A stretch of 64,000 nucleotides of DNA. It comes from Rhizobium sp. ICMP 5592 (GTDB taxonomy: Bacteria; Pseudomonadota; Alphaproteobacteria; Rhizobiales; Rhizobiaceae). The translations under genes and the position numbers were made by a program. Location of the stretch: assembly GCF_009498525.1 (NCBI RefSeq), contig NZ_QSNT01000002.1:1116001-1180000 (forward strand). The letters are read 5' to 3'. Below, piece after piece: positions 28,313-39,180 of this stretch. Below the pieces are notes generated by a model. The model was not told the origin of the DNA and did not search any database. It saw only the letters and a list, made by a program, of their open reading frames with translations. Numbering within the stretch: the first letter of the stretch is position 1; each line of letters opens with the position of its first letter.

Positions 28313-29233
28313 ATGTCCGAGACGAGCCGCAAGCTGACCACCATTTTCTGCGCTGATGTGCAAGACTATTCGCGCTTGATGCAAAAGGACGAGGAAGGCA
28401 CGCTCACAACCCTCAAACGATATCGCGAGGCGATGGCGCGCCTCATCGAAGCGCATGGTGGTCGTGTCGTCAACACTTGGGGTGATGGGGTATTTGCCGA
28501 ATTCCCCAGTGTCGTCGAGGCGTTGCGCGCGGCGGTTGATGTTCAGAATGAACTCGCCGGCTACAATGCGAAAAGCGATCCGGACACGCAGATGCAATTT
28601 CGCATCGGCCTCAACCTTGGCGATGTGATCGCCGAAGGCAACGATCTTTATGGCGATGGCGTCAATATCGCCGCGCGCCTTCAGGCCTGCGCGGCGGCTG
28701 GCGGCATTGTGATTTCCAACACGGTCTATGATCAGGTTCGCAACAAGGTGGCTGTCGGCTTCGATTTTCTCGGCCAATTGGAGGTCAAGAACATCGACGG
28801 CGGCGTGCCGAGCTACGCGGTGCGGATTGGAGTGCAGCAGGCGGCCAGCGCTTCGCCGGAGTCTCGCAGCATTCGCGAAGAAGTTCGGACTCCAGCGGCG
28901 GCGAACGCCGGGCCGGCAGCTGGTTTCGCCCAGATTTATGGTTCGCTGGCATTGGCTGCCATAGCCGTGCTGCTGGTCAACGCGTTCACCTGGCACGGTG
29001 ATTTCTGGGCCAGATGGCCCTTGCTCGGTCTCGCCTTTGCAGCGGGCCTACGATGGGCACGGACAAACAGGCAGGTCGATCCTCAGCTTGCCACTTTTGC
29101 CGTCGTTGGCGCCGGTCTCATCGGCATCAATCTTCTGTCCTGGCACGGAACGCCGTGGGTGATATGGCCGCTGTTGGCCCTGGCCATTTTTGCTGGCAGG
29201 CGCTGGCTCGGTCGCCAGCGCGGCGACACCTGA
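28313..29233 (+). CDS. Class III adenylate/guanylate cyclase with C-terminal membrane domain
   Basis: The 306-residue protein starts with a class III cyclase catalytic domain (about residues 8-175): IFCADVQDYSRLM holds the first metal Asp, NTWGDGVFAEF the second, and GDGVNIAARLQACAAAGG the nucleotide region. After a linker, the C-terminal half has two similar hydrophobic units, NAFTWHGDFWARWPLLGLAF and NLLSWHGTPWVIWPLLALAI, each with a WHG and WPLL motif, an internal 2TM-domain repeat. Such proteins, abundant in rhizobia, make cAMP. ATG 28313 is preferred to 28241 because the domain starts right after it; ATG 28304 is also possible. Confidence 0.82.
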   Translation: MSETSRKLTTIFCADVQDYSRLMQKDEEGTLTTLKRYREAMARLIEAHGGRVVNTWGDGVFAEFPSVVEALRAAVDVQNELAGYNAKSDPDTQMQFRIGLNLGDVIAEGNDLYGDGVNIAARLQACAAAGGIVISNTVYDQVRNKVAVGFDFLGQLEVKNIDGGVPSYAVRIGVQQAASASPESRSIREEVRTPAAANAGPAAGFAQIYGSLALAAIAVLLVNAFTWHGDFWARWPLLGLAFAAGLRWARTNRQVDPQLATFAVVGAGLIGINLLSWHGTPWVIWPLLALAIFAGRRWLGRQRGDT

Positions 29234-29259
29234 CAGGTCGCCGCGCCGCAGATCTCTGA

Positions 29260-30540
29260 TCAGACGTGACCCATTCCGGGCTCCAGCTTCGGACTGTCGC
29301 CGGGATGGGTGAAGAGCCTGCCTTTTTCCGCCCATAGCGTGGCAAGGATCGACAGCGCACCGAAAATGGTGAAACCGGCGATCAAAGGCTGGGGCGTGCC
29401 GTTGAACATCTGGCCGACAATGCCGCCAAGAAGCACGCCGCCGGTGGTGGAGACCGAGCTGGTAATGGAGGCGGCGGTTCCCGCCAGATGTCCCATCGGT
29501 TCCAGGCTGATGGCCATGATGTTGGTGGTGATGACCGCAAACATCATCAACATCACCGAGATCAGAACATAGGTGAACACGAAGCTCGGCATGCCGGCCA
29601 TTCCGACGATATAGCCGAAGGCACCAAGAAGCGTGAAGATGATCATGGCGGCATGGGAGATGCGCCGCATGCCGAAGCCGCGAACGAAATAGCCATTGGC
29701 GAACTGCGCAACCGCTGTACCCGCCGCCGTCACGGCGAAGGCGATCGGGAACCACTCGCCGAGGCCATAGACCTCGCCGAACACCTGCTGCACCGAGACG
29801 ATGTAGGCGCAAATAACTGCGGTATAGAGCGTCAGGCCGATCATGTAGCCGCAGGTGATGCGGTTGGTCAGTACCGTCTTGAAGCCGGAAATAACAGAAC
29901 CGACGGAGAGCGGCAGACGCTCATCATCGGGCAGCGTCTCCTTCATTCGAAAGAATGCGATGAGAAGGAGAACGGCGCTTGTGATGCCGAGCGCGATGAA
30001 AATCCATTGCCAGTTCGAATAGGCGACGATCAACTGACCGACCGCAGGGGCGACCATCGGCATGATCATGAAGACGATCGTGACATAGGACATCACCCGC
30101 GCCATTTCGCGGCCGCCGAAGCAATCGCGCACGATGGCCAGGGTGGTGATACGCACGGCTGCGGCGCCGACGCCTTGGGTGAAGCGCAGCAACAGAAGCA
30201 TGGTCAGGCTGCCGCTCCAGGCGGCGGCAAACAGCGCCACCGTATAGAAAGCGAGCCCACCGAGCAGGATATTGCGCCGGCCATAGGCGTCGGCCAGGCT
30301 GCCGAAGAACAGCTGGCAGATGCCGAAGCCGAGAAAATAGACGGCAATGACCATCTGCGTGTCGTTGGGATTGGCGACCGCCAGCGACTGGCCGATATTC
30401 GGCAAGGCCGGCAGCATGCTGTCGATGCCGAGCGAAATGCTCGCTGTCATCAGCGCGATGATGATGACGAATTCAACGATGCCGAGGCCGATACGCGCGG
30501 AGCCGGTTGGTTCCGCTGATTTTGCTTGGGGCGGGGTCAT
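29260..30540 (-). CDS. Bcr/CflA-type MFS drug exporter (second of a tandem pair)
   Basis: The 426-residue protein has about 12 transmembrane segments and the DHA1 motifs FFGSLADAYGRRNILLGG (loop 2-3) and LLRFTQGVGAAAVRI, typical of the Bcr/CflA subfamily. It probably exports drugs or metabolites using the proton gradient. Start ATG 30540 (MTPPQAKSAEP) lies 13 bp after the stop of the upstream MFS gene; the frame extends to 30594 but would overlap that gene. The two exporters are paralogues and form an operon. Confidence 0.85.
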   Translation of the reverse strand: MTPPQAKSAEPTGSARIGLGIVEFVIIIALMTASISLGIDSMLPALPNIGQSLAVANPNDTQMVIAVYFLGFGICQLFFGSLADAYGRRNILLGGLAFYTVALFAAAWSGSLTMLLLLRFTQGVGAAAVRITTLAIVRDCFGGREMARVMSYVTIVFMIMPMVAPAVGQLIVAYSNWQWIFIALGITSAVLLLIAFFRMKETLPDDERLPLSVGSVISGFKTVLTNRITCGYMIGLTLYTAVICAYIVSVQQVFGEVYGLGEWFPIAFAVTAAGTAVAQFANGYFVRGFGMRRISHAAMIIFTLLGAFGYIVGMAGMPSFVFTYVLISVMLMMFAVITTNIMAISLEPMGHLAGTAASITSSVSTTGGVLLGGIVGQMFNGTPQPLIAGFTIFGALSILATLWAEKGRLFTHPGDSPKLEPGMGHV

Positions 30541-30553
30541 GTAAAAATGCCTG

Positions 30554-31828
30554 TCAGTGAAGGGCGAGGGATTGATCGGCCGGTGGTGGCGCATTGTGTG
30601 GCTGGAAGAGGCGTCCCTTCTCGGCGATTAGCACGAAGACGATGCCGATCAGCGAGACGGTGAAGTAGCCAACGACCATCGGTGTTGCCGTGCCGTTGAA
30701 ATACTGGCCGATGCCGGCGCCGATCGATGCGCCGCCAACCGTGCTCATGAAGCCGAGCACGGAGGAGGCGGTCCCGGCGACATGCCCGAGTGGCTCCATG
30801 GCCAGCGAATTGAAGTTCGAGCCGATCAGGCCGAACTGGAACATCGCCAGCGCGAAGAAGACCATGAACAGTGCGAAGGGCATCGGCGCGGGGCCATAAA
30901 GCTGCACCATCAGCCAGATGAAGGTGACGAAGCAGAAGCCGAAGAGTGCCCCATGCGACAGCCGCCGCATGCCGAAACGGCCGACGAGCTGCGAATTGAT
31001 GAAGGACGACAGCGCCATGAACACCGCCACGCCGCCAAAGGCAACGGGTGTGTAGACGCCCAGTCCGTAAATGCCGCTATAGATCTGCTGCGCCGAATTG
31101 ATGAAGCCGAACAGCGCGCCGAACAGGAAAGTGCTGGCGAGTGTGTAGCACAGCGCGACACGGTTCGTGAGAACCATGCTGAAGCCGGCAGCGACGGACT
31201 TTACGGTCAGGGGCCGGACATTCTCGGGCTTCAGCGTCTCCGGCAGGCGGAAATACATCCAGATGCCAACCAGGGTCGCCATGGTAGCGATGAAGACGAA
31301 GATCATGTGCCAGGTGCTCACCAGCATGATGATCTGGCCGCTTCCGGGCGCAATGACCGGAACGATCATGAAGACCATCATGATCAAGGACATGACTTCG
31401 GCCATCTGACGACCGCCGAAGATGTCGCGGACGATGGAAATGGTGATGACGCGCGTTGCCGCCGAGCCCAGGCCCTGGATGAAGCGCAGGGCAAGCAGGC
31501 CGGCAAAGGACGGGATGAGCGCGATGCCGAAAGCGGAGACGATGAAGACGCCAAGGCCGATCAACAGCGGCAGGCGGCGGCCGAAGCGATCCGACAGGGG
31601 GCCATAGAAAAGCTGCGCCGACCCGAAGCCGATCAGATAGGCGGTCACCACATATTGACGGTGGTTCTCGTTTTCGACGCCGAGGGAGGAGCCTATCTGT
31701 TGCAGGGCGGGGAGCATGATGTCGATCGCCAGTGAGTTGATCGCCATCAGGAAAGCCGCGAGCGCTATGAACTCGCGTTTGCCCATGGGCAGCTGCCAAT
31801 GGGACATGGCTGGAGATGGAGTCGTCAC
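30554..31828 (-). CDS. Bcr/CflA-type MFS drug exporter (first of a tandem pair)
   Basis: The 424-residue protein resembles the downstream gene throughout: LFYGPLSDRFGRRLPLLIG in loop 2-3, LRFIQGLGSAATRVITISIVRDIFGG in the next, and about 12 membrane helices. Start is GTG 31828 or ATG 31807; neither has a strong Shine-Dalgarno. It is the promoter-proximal gene of the pair; a perfect inverted repeat (31852-31877) lies just upstream and may be a regulatory site or the grxD terminator. Confidence 0.85.
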   Translation of the reverse strand: MTTPSPAMSHWQLPMGKREFIALAAFLMAINSLAIDIMLPALQQIGSSLGVENENHRQYVVTAYLIGFGSAQLFYGPLSDRFGRRLPLLIGLGVFIVSAFGIALIPSFAGLLALRFIQGLGSAATRVITISIVRDIFGGRQMAEVMSLIMMVFMIVPVIAPGSGQIIMLVSTWHMIFVFIATMATLVGIWMYFRLPETLKPENVRPLTVKSVAAGFSMVLTNRVALCYTLASTFLFGALFGFINSAQQIYSGIYGLGVYTPVAFGGVAVFMALSSFINSQLVGRFGMRRLSHGALFGFCFVTFIWLMVQLYGPAPMPFALFMVFFALAMFQFGLIGSNFNSLAMEPLGHVAGTASSVLGFMSTVGGASIGAGIGQYFNGTATPMVVGYFTVSLIGIVFVLIAEKGRLFQPHNAPPPADQSLALH

Positions 31829-31851
31829 GGTTTTATTCCCATAAACATATC

Positions 31852-31877
31852 AAGGCGCTGTCGAGCGACAGCGCCTT
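31852..31877. promoter_or_regulatory. Perfect 12-bp-arm inverted repeat between grxD and MFS operon
   Basis: AAGGCGCTGTCG (31852-31863) and CGACAGCGCCTT (31866-31877) are exact complements separated by AG only. There is no U-run on the minus strand, so it could be a weak terminator for grxD or an operator for the exporter pair, 24 bp upstream of the GTG start. Confidence 0.5.
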
Positions 31878-31926
31878 ATCAATCGAATTGGACTATGGAA
31901 ACCGGACGAGAGTGCCCGGTGACCGG

Positions 31927-32262
31927 TCAGGCGGCGCCGCGAACGCTGATGCCGTGTTCCTGAAAATGTTGCTGTAGCTCGCCCGCCTGGAACATTTCGC
32001 GCACGATGTCACAGCCGCCGATGAACTCGCCCTTCACGTAGAGCTGGGGAATAGTGGGCCAATTGGAATAGTCCTTGATGCCCTGGCGAATTTCCGCGTC
32101 GGCCAGAACGTTGACACTCTTATAGTCCACGCCGATGTAGTCGAGGATCTGGACCACCTGGCCCGAGAACCCACATTGCGGGAACTGTGGTGTGCCCTTC
32201 ATGAAGAGAACGACATCGTTGGTCTTCACTTCATTGTCGATGAATTCGTTGATGCCGCTCAT
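31927..32262 (-). CDS. grxD: Monothiol glutaredoxin, Grx4/GrxD type
   Basis: The 111-residue protein has the CGFS active site at residues 30-33 ([13 protein letters not shown]) and the [19 protein letters not shown] glutathione-binding loop. CGFS glutaredoxins bind a bridging [2Fe-2S] cluster with glutathione and pass it to partners, notably BolA. bolA is on the same strand 2 kb upstream, separated by two genes on the plus strand. Confidence 0.96.
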   Translation of the reverse strand: MSGINEFIDNEVKTNDVVLFMKGTPQFPQCGFSGQVVQILDYIGVDYKSVNVLADAEIRQGIKDYSNWPTIPQLYVKGEFIGGCDIVREMFQAGELQQHFQEHGISVRGAA

Positions 32263-32638
32263 ATTCCAGTCCTTTCACATGCGGGGTCAAGGTCCGCAGT
32301 TCCAAATCTTTTCCTTAAATAGCAAGGAGAAGGTTCGATTTCCAGCCGCAATAACGCGCCAGAATGTTTTTCATCGCATGAATGGGCTTTCGCGCAACAT
32401 TGGTCCCGAATGATGTCGCCATGTTGGAATTATCACCTTTTTTTGAACAGTGCGTTTTGAAATCGCTTCTTCAACTCGGAAACCGAACAACACATATGTA
32501 AATAAGCAAGGGACGCTTAATATTACGCTACTGGGTTTTTCAGAGCCGGTGGCGAGAGAGTTTTTGAGGCACGTCTTCAGGGCGTGCATGATGGGTGCCT
32601 GTCCCCTTGCGAGCATTGCATTTTAGGGAGTGGGTATC
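32263..32638. other. 376-bp intergenic region with nested hairpins
   Basis: It holds the upstream regions of grxD (minus) and of the small membrane-protein gene (plus). Near its right end AGGCAC (32567-32572) can pair with GTGCCT (32595-32600), or GCACG (32569-32573) with CGTGC (32583-32587); these share bases and cannot coexist. The middle is A/T-rich. I see no gene, tRNA or clear promoter consensus. Confidence 0.4.
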
Positions 32639-32944
32639 ATGAGCCATCATCACTATTCTGACGGCCAGGTCGGCGAGGAACGCGATTTTTACGGTTCCAA
32701 CGAGACGAGCGAAGGCGAGCGGGAATATTATGAGCATGTCCGAACCCCCAAGGCATCGATACTGAACAGCGCCGTCACGGTCAGCGCCATCGTTTTGATG
32801 CTCAGCATCGCCTTCGGTTACCGTGCGACGACCACAACAGCGGCGCCGCAGGTTCAGCCGCAGCCCCAGGCGGTCCATAGGATCATGACGCCGCCGACCG
32901 ATCCTTGCGCTGACTACTCGCCCTATTCAGGCCGGGAGTGCTGA
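32639..32944 (+). CDS. Small single-pass membrane protein, unknown function
   Basis: The 101-residue product has an acidic N-terminus rich in Glu, Tyr and Ser (MSHHHYSDGQVGEERDFYG), one transmembrane helix (about residues 43-61, SAVTVSAIVLMLSIAFGY) and a Pro/Gln-rich tail ending with two cysteines (DPCADY and GREC). ATG 32639 is preceded by GGGAG. I recognise no family. It precedes the membrane hydrolase gene on the same strand. Confidence 0.6.
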   Translation: MSHHHYSDGQVGEERDFYGSNETSEGEREYYEHVRTPKASILNSAVTVSAIVLMLSIAFGYRATTTTAAPQVQPQPQAVHRIMTPPTDPCADYSPYSGREC

Positions 32945-33087
32945 CGTAGAGGCTTCCTTAATCATACCATGGGAACCTCTTCGCCAGTTTTCATCGCGGT
33001 CTGCCATGAAAAAGCCGGCTGGCCATGGTGTTGCCGGTCTCTGATATAGACGTAATGCCGTCAGTGCGCCGGGGAACCAAATACATT

Positions 33088-34287
33088 ATGCGTAACGTTG
33101 AAAAGAGGGTGGTCCTTCACTTCCCTGGCTTTGAGCCGTTGGATGCGTCCTTGCATCGGGCGCGTTATGAGCGTTCGGCTCGGCAGAGCGCGGCGGCATG
33201 GGATTTTTCGGTCGCCGTCGATTCGTTGCAGAACTTCGGCAGGGCGCCGTATTTCGATGTGAATGCCAAGGGCGCGGATTGGCAGACCCATAGCCGCGTT
33301 CATATCCTCGATCACAATGATCTGGTCGCAAAGCTGAATGGCAGGCCGTTTTTCACGCGGCTGGGGCAAGGGTATCTCGCCGCCGGGAGAGTGGTGGCCT
33401 CTGGTGGCATGACGGGCTATTTCCGGCACGCGTGGCGCTTCGGTCTGTTTTTTATCTTCCCATTCCTGTTGATGCTGGTCGGGCTGCTTCTCAGCCTCTC
33501 CATTGCCCTTCTGCCCGCTCTTCTTGGGCTTCCGTCCTGGAGCCATATCGGCAGCATCGCGCTGGCGGTGGCCTTTTTCATCTATGTCTTTCTGCCCCAG
33601 GCAGAACGGCTGCACACGCTGCATCTCTTTGCCGACTGGGAGATGGCGGTTGCCATGGCGGGGCTGAACGGAATTGGCGCCGAGCAATGGATCGAAGCCT
33701 GCGCGATCAGCGCGCGTCAGGTGCTCGATGAACCGGCCGATGAATACGTCATTTCCTCGCACAGCATGGGATCGAGCGTTGCTGCTCATGTGATCGGGCT
33801 ACTGCTCGAACGAGAGCCGGAGCTATTCCGTGGCAAGCGCATTGTCTTCACGACGCTCGGTAGCGCCATCCTGCAATGTGCGTTGATGCGGCCCGCCACG
33901 ACGCTGCGGTCAAGAGTTGGCCTGCTGGCGAGCTGTCAGGAAATCTTCTGGCTTGACGTTCACTGTCTGACGGACGCGATCCATTTCTACAAAGCCAAGG
34001 TCGTCGCGGTCTGCGGACATGCTGACGCACCGCAGGCCACGATCCAGTTCATTCGCTTCAAGAAAATGTTGTCGTCGAAGCACTATGCCAAGATCAAGCG
34101 CGATTTCCTGCGCGTTCACCGGCAATATGTGCTCGGACCGGATGTCCGAGCTCCCTTCGATTTCACGCTTCTGACGGCCGGTCCGCTGCCGGCATCCAGT
34201 TTTGCTGCATTCTCGCAGACAGACATGCCGGAGCTGACTTTCGGCCCCGGCAGTGACAACGTCCGGTTTTCCTCAGTCGGGCGCTGA
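33088..34287 (+). CDS. Membrane-anchored alpha/beta-hydrolase-like protein
   Basis: The 399-residue protein starts MRNVEKRVVLHFPGFEPLDA and has two hydrophobic segments in the middle (about residues 117-140 and 148-170), then VISSHSMGSSVAAHVIGLLLERE, a nucleophile-elbow-like S-H-S-M-G of the alpha/beta-hydrolase fold at about residue 230. The N-terminal VVLHFPGFEP resembles the oxyanion strand of lipases. Substrate unknown. The frame is open from 33025; ATG 33088 fits best, with 33055 as alternative and no strong ribosome site for either. Its 3' end overlaps the convergent bolA by 15 bp. Confidence 0.65.
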   Translation: MRNVEKRVVLHFPGFEPLDASLHRARYERSARQSAAAWDFSVAVDSLQNFGRAPYFDVNAKGADWQTHSRVHILDHNDLVAKLNGRPFFTRLGQGYLAAGRVVASGGMTGYFRHAWRFGLFFIFPFLLMLVGLLLSLSIALLPALLGLPSWSHIGSIALAVAFFIYVFLPQAERLHTLHLFADWEMAVAMAGLNGIGAEQWIEACAISARQVLDEPADEYVISSHSMGSSVAAHVIGLLLEREPELFRGKRIVFTTLGSAILQCALMRPATTLRSRVGLLASCQEIFWLDVHCLTDAIHFYKAKVVAVCGHADAPQATIQFIRFKKMLSSKHYAKIKRDFLRVHRQYVLGPDVRAPFDFTLLTAGPLPASSFAAFSQTDMPELTFGPGSDNVRFSSVGR

Positions 34288-34506
34288 GGTCTGCAGCGCA
34301 AGGGCGTGCAGTACGCCGCCCATATTGCCCTTCAATGCATCATAGACCATCTGGTGCTGCTGTACGCGGCTCTTGCCGCGAAAGGCTTCGGCCACGACTT
34401 CGGCGGCATAATGATCGCCATCCCCGGCCAGGTCGCGAATCGTCACCTTGGCACCGGGAATGCCGGCCTTGATCATGTCTTCGATATCGCCGGGATTCAT
34501 TGGCAT
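34273..34506 (-). CDS. bolA: BolA-family protein
   Basis: The 77-residue protein spans a BolA domain: VTIRDLAGDGDHYAAEVVAEAFRGKSRVQQHQMVYDALKG, with a His in the conserved RVQQHQMVY region that ligates a [2Fe-2S] cluster in complex with a CGFS glutaredoxin. It lies 18 bp downstream of purL on the same strand and is probably cotranscribed with it. Confidence 0.93.
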   Translation of the reverse strand: MPMNPGDIEDMIKAGIPGAKVTIRDLAGDGDHYAAEVVAEAFRGKSRVQQHQMVYDALKGNMGGVLHALALQTSAPD

Positions 34507-34524
34507 CAGTGATTTACCTCATTC

Positions 34525-36798
<2,274 letters not shown>

Positions 36799-36911
36799 TC
36801 AGGGGATCGGGGTCTCTTTAGCGCATGTGAACCTGTCGCGCGACAGGAAAATGACCGCGATTCACAATAGGCAAGTCTCAGGCGTGATCATTTGCAGCCG
36901 CTTGGCCGTGA

Positions 36912-37505
36912 TCAGAACTTGTAGCCGACCAGAAGCCCGACGCGCGTCATCCCGCCATTGGGGCCGTCGCAGAGATCGGCATGCGAGGAATGGGCAATTT
37001 GCGCCATCATGTTCCAATGGCTGTCAAAGTTGTATCCGATGCCCGCATATTCATGGAAGAGCAGGCGACAGCCGAGCATCGGGCCGTGCTCGGTCCAGTC
37101 ATCGAGGTTGCCGGTATGGACGGTGCCGCCGAAGCCGGCTTCGGTGAAGATGCCGTTGCTGTGCGTGAGCGTCCAGGACAGGCCACCATAGAATTGCGTC
37201 GCCGAACCGGCTGTGCCGACGGAGGTTCCCACATGGATGCGCGGATGGGTCAGCTGGTCCTTCCAGTCTGCGGTCGGATTGTATCCGAAGGGATTGAACA
37301 GCACCTGGACATCCGGGAAAACGCCGTTTTCATGATCATATCCGCTCTGGATAGATCCGCTCGCCCCGAAGCGCAGTTCATCGAATATCTTGTTGTCCGC
37401 GGCAGCCGCGGTTTCAGTGGCTGCGAAAATCGAGGCATTCAGAATAAAAATAGCTGCGAGGCCGCTCTTAGCGAAGAGGCGGCCGAAAATAGAAGCCGTA
37501 ACCAT
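36912..37505 (-). CDS. PagL-like lipid A 3-O-deacylase (outer-membrane acyloxyacyl hydrolase)
   Basis: The 197-residue protein has a signal peptide (about residues 1-36, cleaved near AAAAD) and then a beta-barrel-type sequence. Near the C-terminus QIAHSSHADLCDGPNGGMTRVGLLVGYKF carries the His-x-Ser of PagL catalytic sites and ends in an aromatic residue, as outer-membrane proteins do. PagL removes the 3-linked acyl chain from lipid A. ATG 37505 follows GGGGGAG. It is downstream of nothing related; it sits in an accessory block between purQ and purL. Confidence 0.75.
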   Translation of the reverse strand: MVTASIFGRLFAKSGLAAIFILNASIFAATETAAAADNKIFDELRFGASGSIQSGYDHENGVFPDVQVLFNPFGYNPTADWKDQLTHPRIHVGTSVGTAGSATQFYGGLSWTLTHSNGIFTEAGFGGTVHTGNLDDWTEHGPMLGCRLLFHEYAGIGYNFDSHWNMMAQIAHSSHADLCDGPNGGMTRVGLLVGYKF

Positions 37506-37635
37506 GCACTCCCCCCAATATGGCGAGCGAATCGCGTCGTATCGGGGGATCGTAGCACCCTCGAACTTGAGGTAAAGCGTGTGATGCTAAGCAAGGCTTA
37601 TTTTGCGAGACCGAAGCAAAACCGCAACAATGCCG

Positions 37636-39054
37636 TCATATGTGACTGTCGTAGCCGGCCGAGCCGTTTTCCAGAAGGCGGCGCAGCGTCATGAAGCCGG
37701 CGGCGACATCGTCGCGCCGCTGCGGAGAGGAAAAGGCGACGCGAACGCGGTGATAGACCTTATCCGAGCGGCCCGCCTTGAATTCGTCCTCATCGTCGAC
37801 AAGCACGCCTTCGCCAAGGGCCGCATTCTTGAACGTGCCGGAAAGCCAGGGCTCCGGCAATTTCAGCCACAGGAACGGTACATGCGGATGCGAGGCGAAT
37901 TCGAAGCCGGATAGCGCTTCGCACGCCAATTGTTCACGGTCGCGGATTTCATCGACCGCCTTGCGGCGCAGCACCAGCGCATGGCCTTCAAGGACCAATC
38001 GGGCGCAGGTTTCCGCCAGGATGAAGGGCAGGCCGCCGGTCGTCATCTTGTGGGTGACCTTGATGCGCTGGGCGAAATGCGGCGGGCAGGCAACCCAACC
38101 GCCGCGCACGCCCGCGGTGACCGATTTCGACAGGCCGCTGACGAGAAAGGTGCGCTCCGGCGCGATGCTTGCCATCAGCGGGTTCGGATCCTCGGTCATG
38201 CCGCCATAGAGATCGTCCTCGATCAGCCAGACGCTGTGGCGCCGGGCGATGGCGGCAATCGCGCGGCGGCGCGCCTCCGGCATGGTCGTCAATGTTGGAT
38301 TGTGCGCCGTCGGCATCAGGAAAGCCAGACGCGGATGCTGCTGCTGGCAAAGCCGCTCGAAATCGTCGGGAATGACGCCGTGCTCGTCGGAATCCACCAA
38401 TATAGAGCGGCGGCCGAGAAGACGGGTGGCGCGGCTGACCTGCGTGTAGGTCAGATTTTCGAAGACGATCTTGTCGCCGGGGGAGGTGACGGCCGAAATG
38501 ACGGCAATGGCGGCGGCATGGGCGCCAAGCGTCGGCACCACCGTCTCGATCGCCGGCTGCCAACCGTTGCGGGCAAGCCAAACCTGGCCGGCGCGAAACC
38601 AGTTCGTGGGGAAACTCCGCGAATAGGAGGAAATCTCCGCCTGATGATCGCGGCTGATGTCGGCAAAAAGCCGGCCGATAACCTCCCCCTGGCCGATATC
38701 GGGTGCTGCCGTCGTATCGAAGCGGATCTTGCCGTCCGGGGTTTCCAGGCCACGGGTGCCGGCAAGCGCCTGTGTGATCGGATCCACCGGCTCAATCTGC
38801 TTGCCGTTGATACGGTCGAGCACATAGGTGCCGCGGCCGACTTCACCGGCGACGAGACCGCGTTCGTGCACGAGCGCATAGGCCCGGCTGACAGTGCCGA
38901 TCGTCACGCCGATATCATAGGCGAGATTGCGTTGCGGCGGCAGCTTCGTCCCTGGCGGCAATACGCCATGGGTGATCGCGTTTTCAATGCTGTCGGCGAC
39001 GCGGATGTAAACCGGTCCGTTCCCGCTGGAAATGTCTGGCAACCAATTTGTCAT
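37636..39054 (-). CDS. MocR-type transcription regulator (GntR domain fused to PLP aminotransferase fold)
   Basis: The 472-residue protein has an N-terminal GntR winged helix (about 10-75; GTKLPPQRNLAYDIGVTIGTVSRAYALVHERGLV) fused to a fold type I aminotransferase-like domain with the PLP lysine in FLVSGLSKSVTAGVRGGW and FLMPTAHNPTLTTM. MocR proteins bind PLP and sense amino compounds. It is divergent from a DUF1127 gene, and the region between has repeated GATACAAT motifs, its likely binding site. Confidence 0.88.
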   Translation of the reverse strand: MTNWLPDISSGNGPVYIRVADSIENAITHGVLPPGTKLPPQRNLAYDIGVTIGTVSRAYALVHERGLVAGEVGRGTYVLDRINGKQIEPVDPITQALAGTRGLETPDGKIRFDTTAAPDIGQGEVIGRLFADISRDHQAEISSYSRSFPTNWFRAGQVWLARNGWQPAIETVVPTLGAHAAAIAVISAVTSPGDKIVFENLTYTQVSRATRLLGRRSILVDSDEHGVIPDDFERLCQQQHPRLAFLMPTAHNPTLTTMPEARRRAIAAIARRHSVWLIEDDLYGGMTEDPNPLMASIAPERTFLVSGLSKSVTAGVRGGWVACPPHFAQRIKVTHKMTTGGLPFILAETCARLVLEGHALVLRRKAVDEIRDREQLACEALSGFEFASHPHVPFLWLKLPEPWLSGTFKNAALGEGVLVDDEDEFKAGRSDKVYHRVRVAFSSPQRRDDVAAGFMTLRRLLENGSAGYDSHI

Positions 39055-39180
39055 GATGACAATTTCTTAGATTGCCCCGGAAATAGAGTCAATACTATGA
39101 ATCAATTGTGTCGTTTGGCTCGATACATCTTCATTGTCACAATTCTGCGAGCGCAAAATGGATACAATAGATACAATCTG
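39055..39180. promoter_or_regulatory. Divergent mocR / DUF1127 control region
   Basis: Between and across the two starts, a direct repeat GATACAATA-GATACAAT (about 39161-39177) occurs, with related inverted forms nearby (ATTGTGTCG, CGATACATC, ATTGTCACAAT at about 39108-39143). The mocR start lies about 103 bp away. MocR regulators bind such short repeats in divergent promoters; assignment is inferred. Confidence 0.4.

Noticed and set aside
32320..32370. GGTTCGATTTCC, resembling a tRNA T-loop
   Set aside because: No acceptor, D or anticodon stem can be drawn around it.
33073..33099. GGAAC then CGTT with 18 bp between, resembling a general-stress (EcfG) promoter
   Set aside because: The spacer is one base too long for the known form and the site overlaps the likely start of the membrane hydrolase gene.
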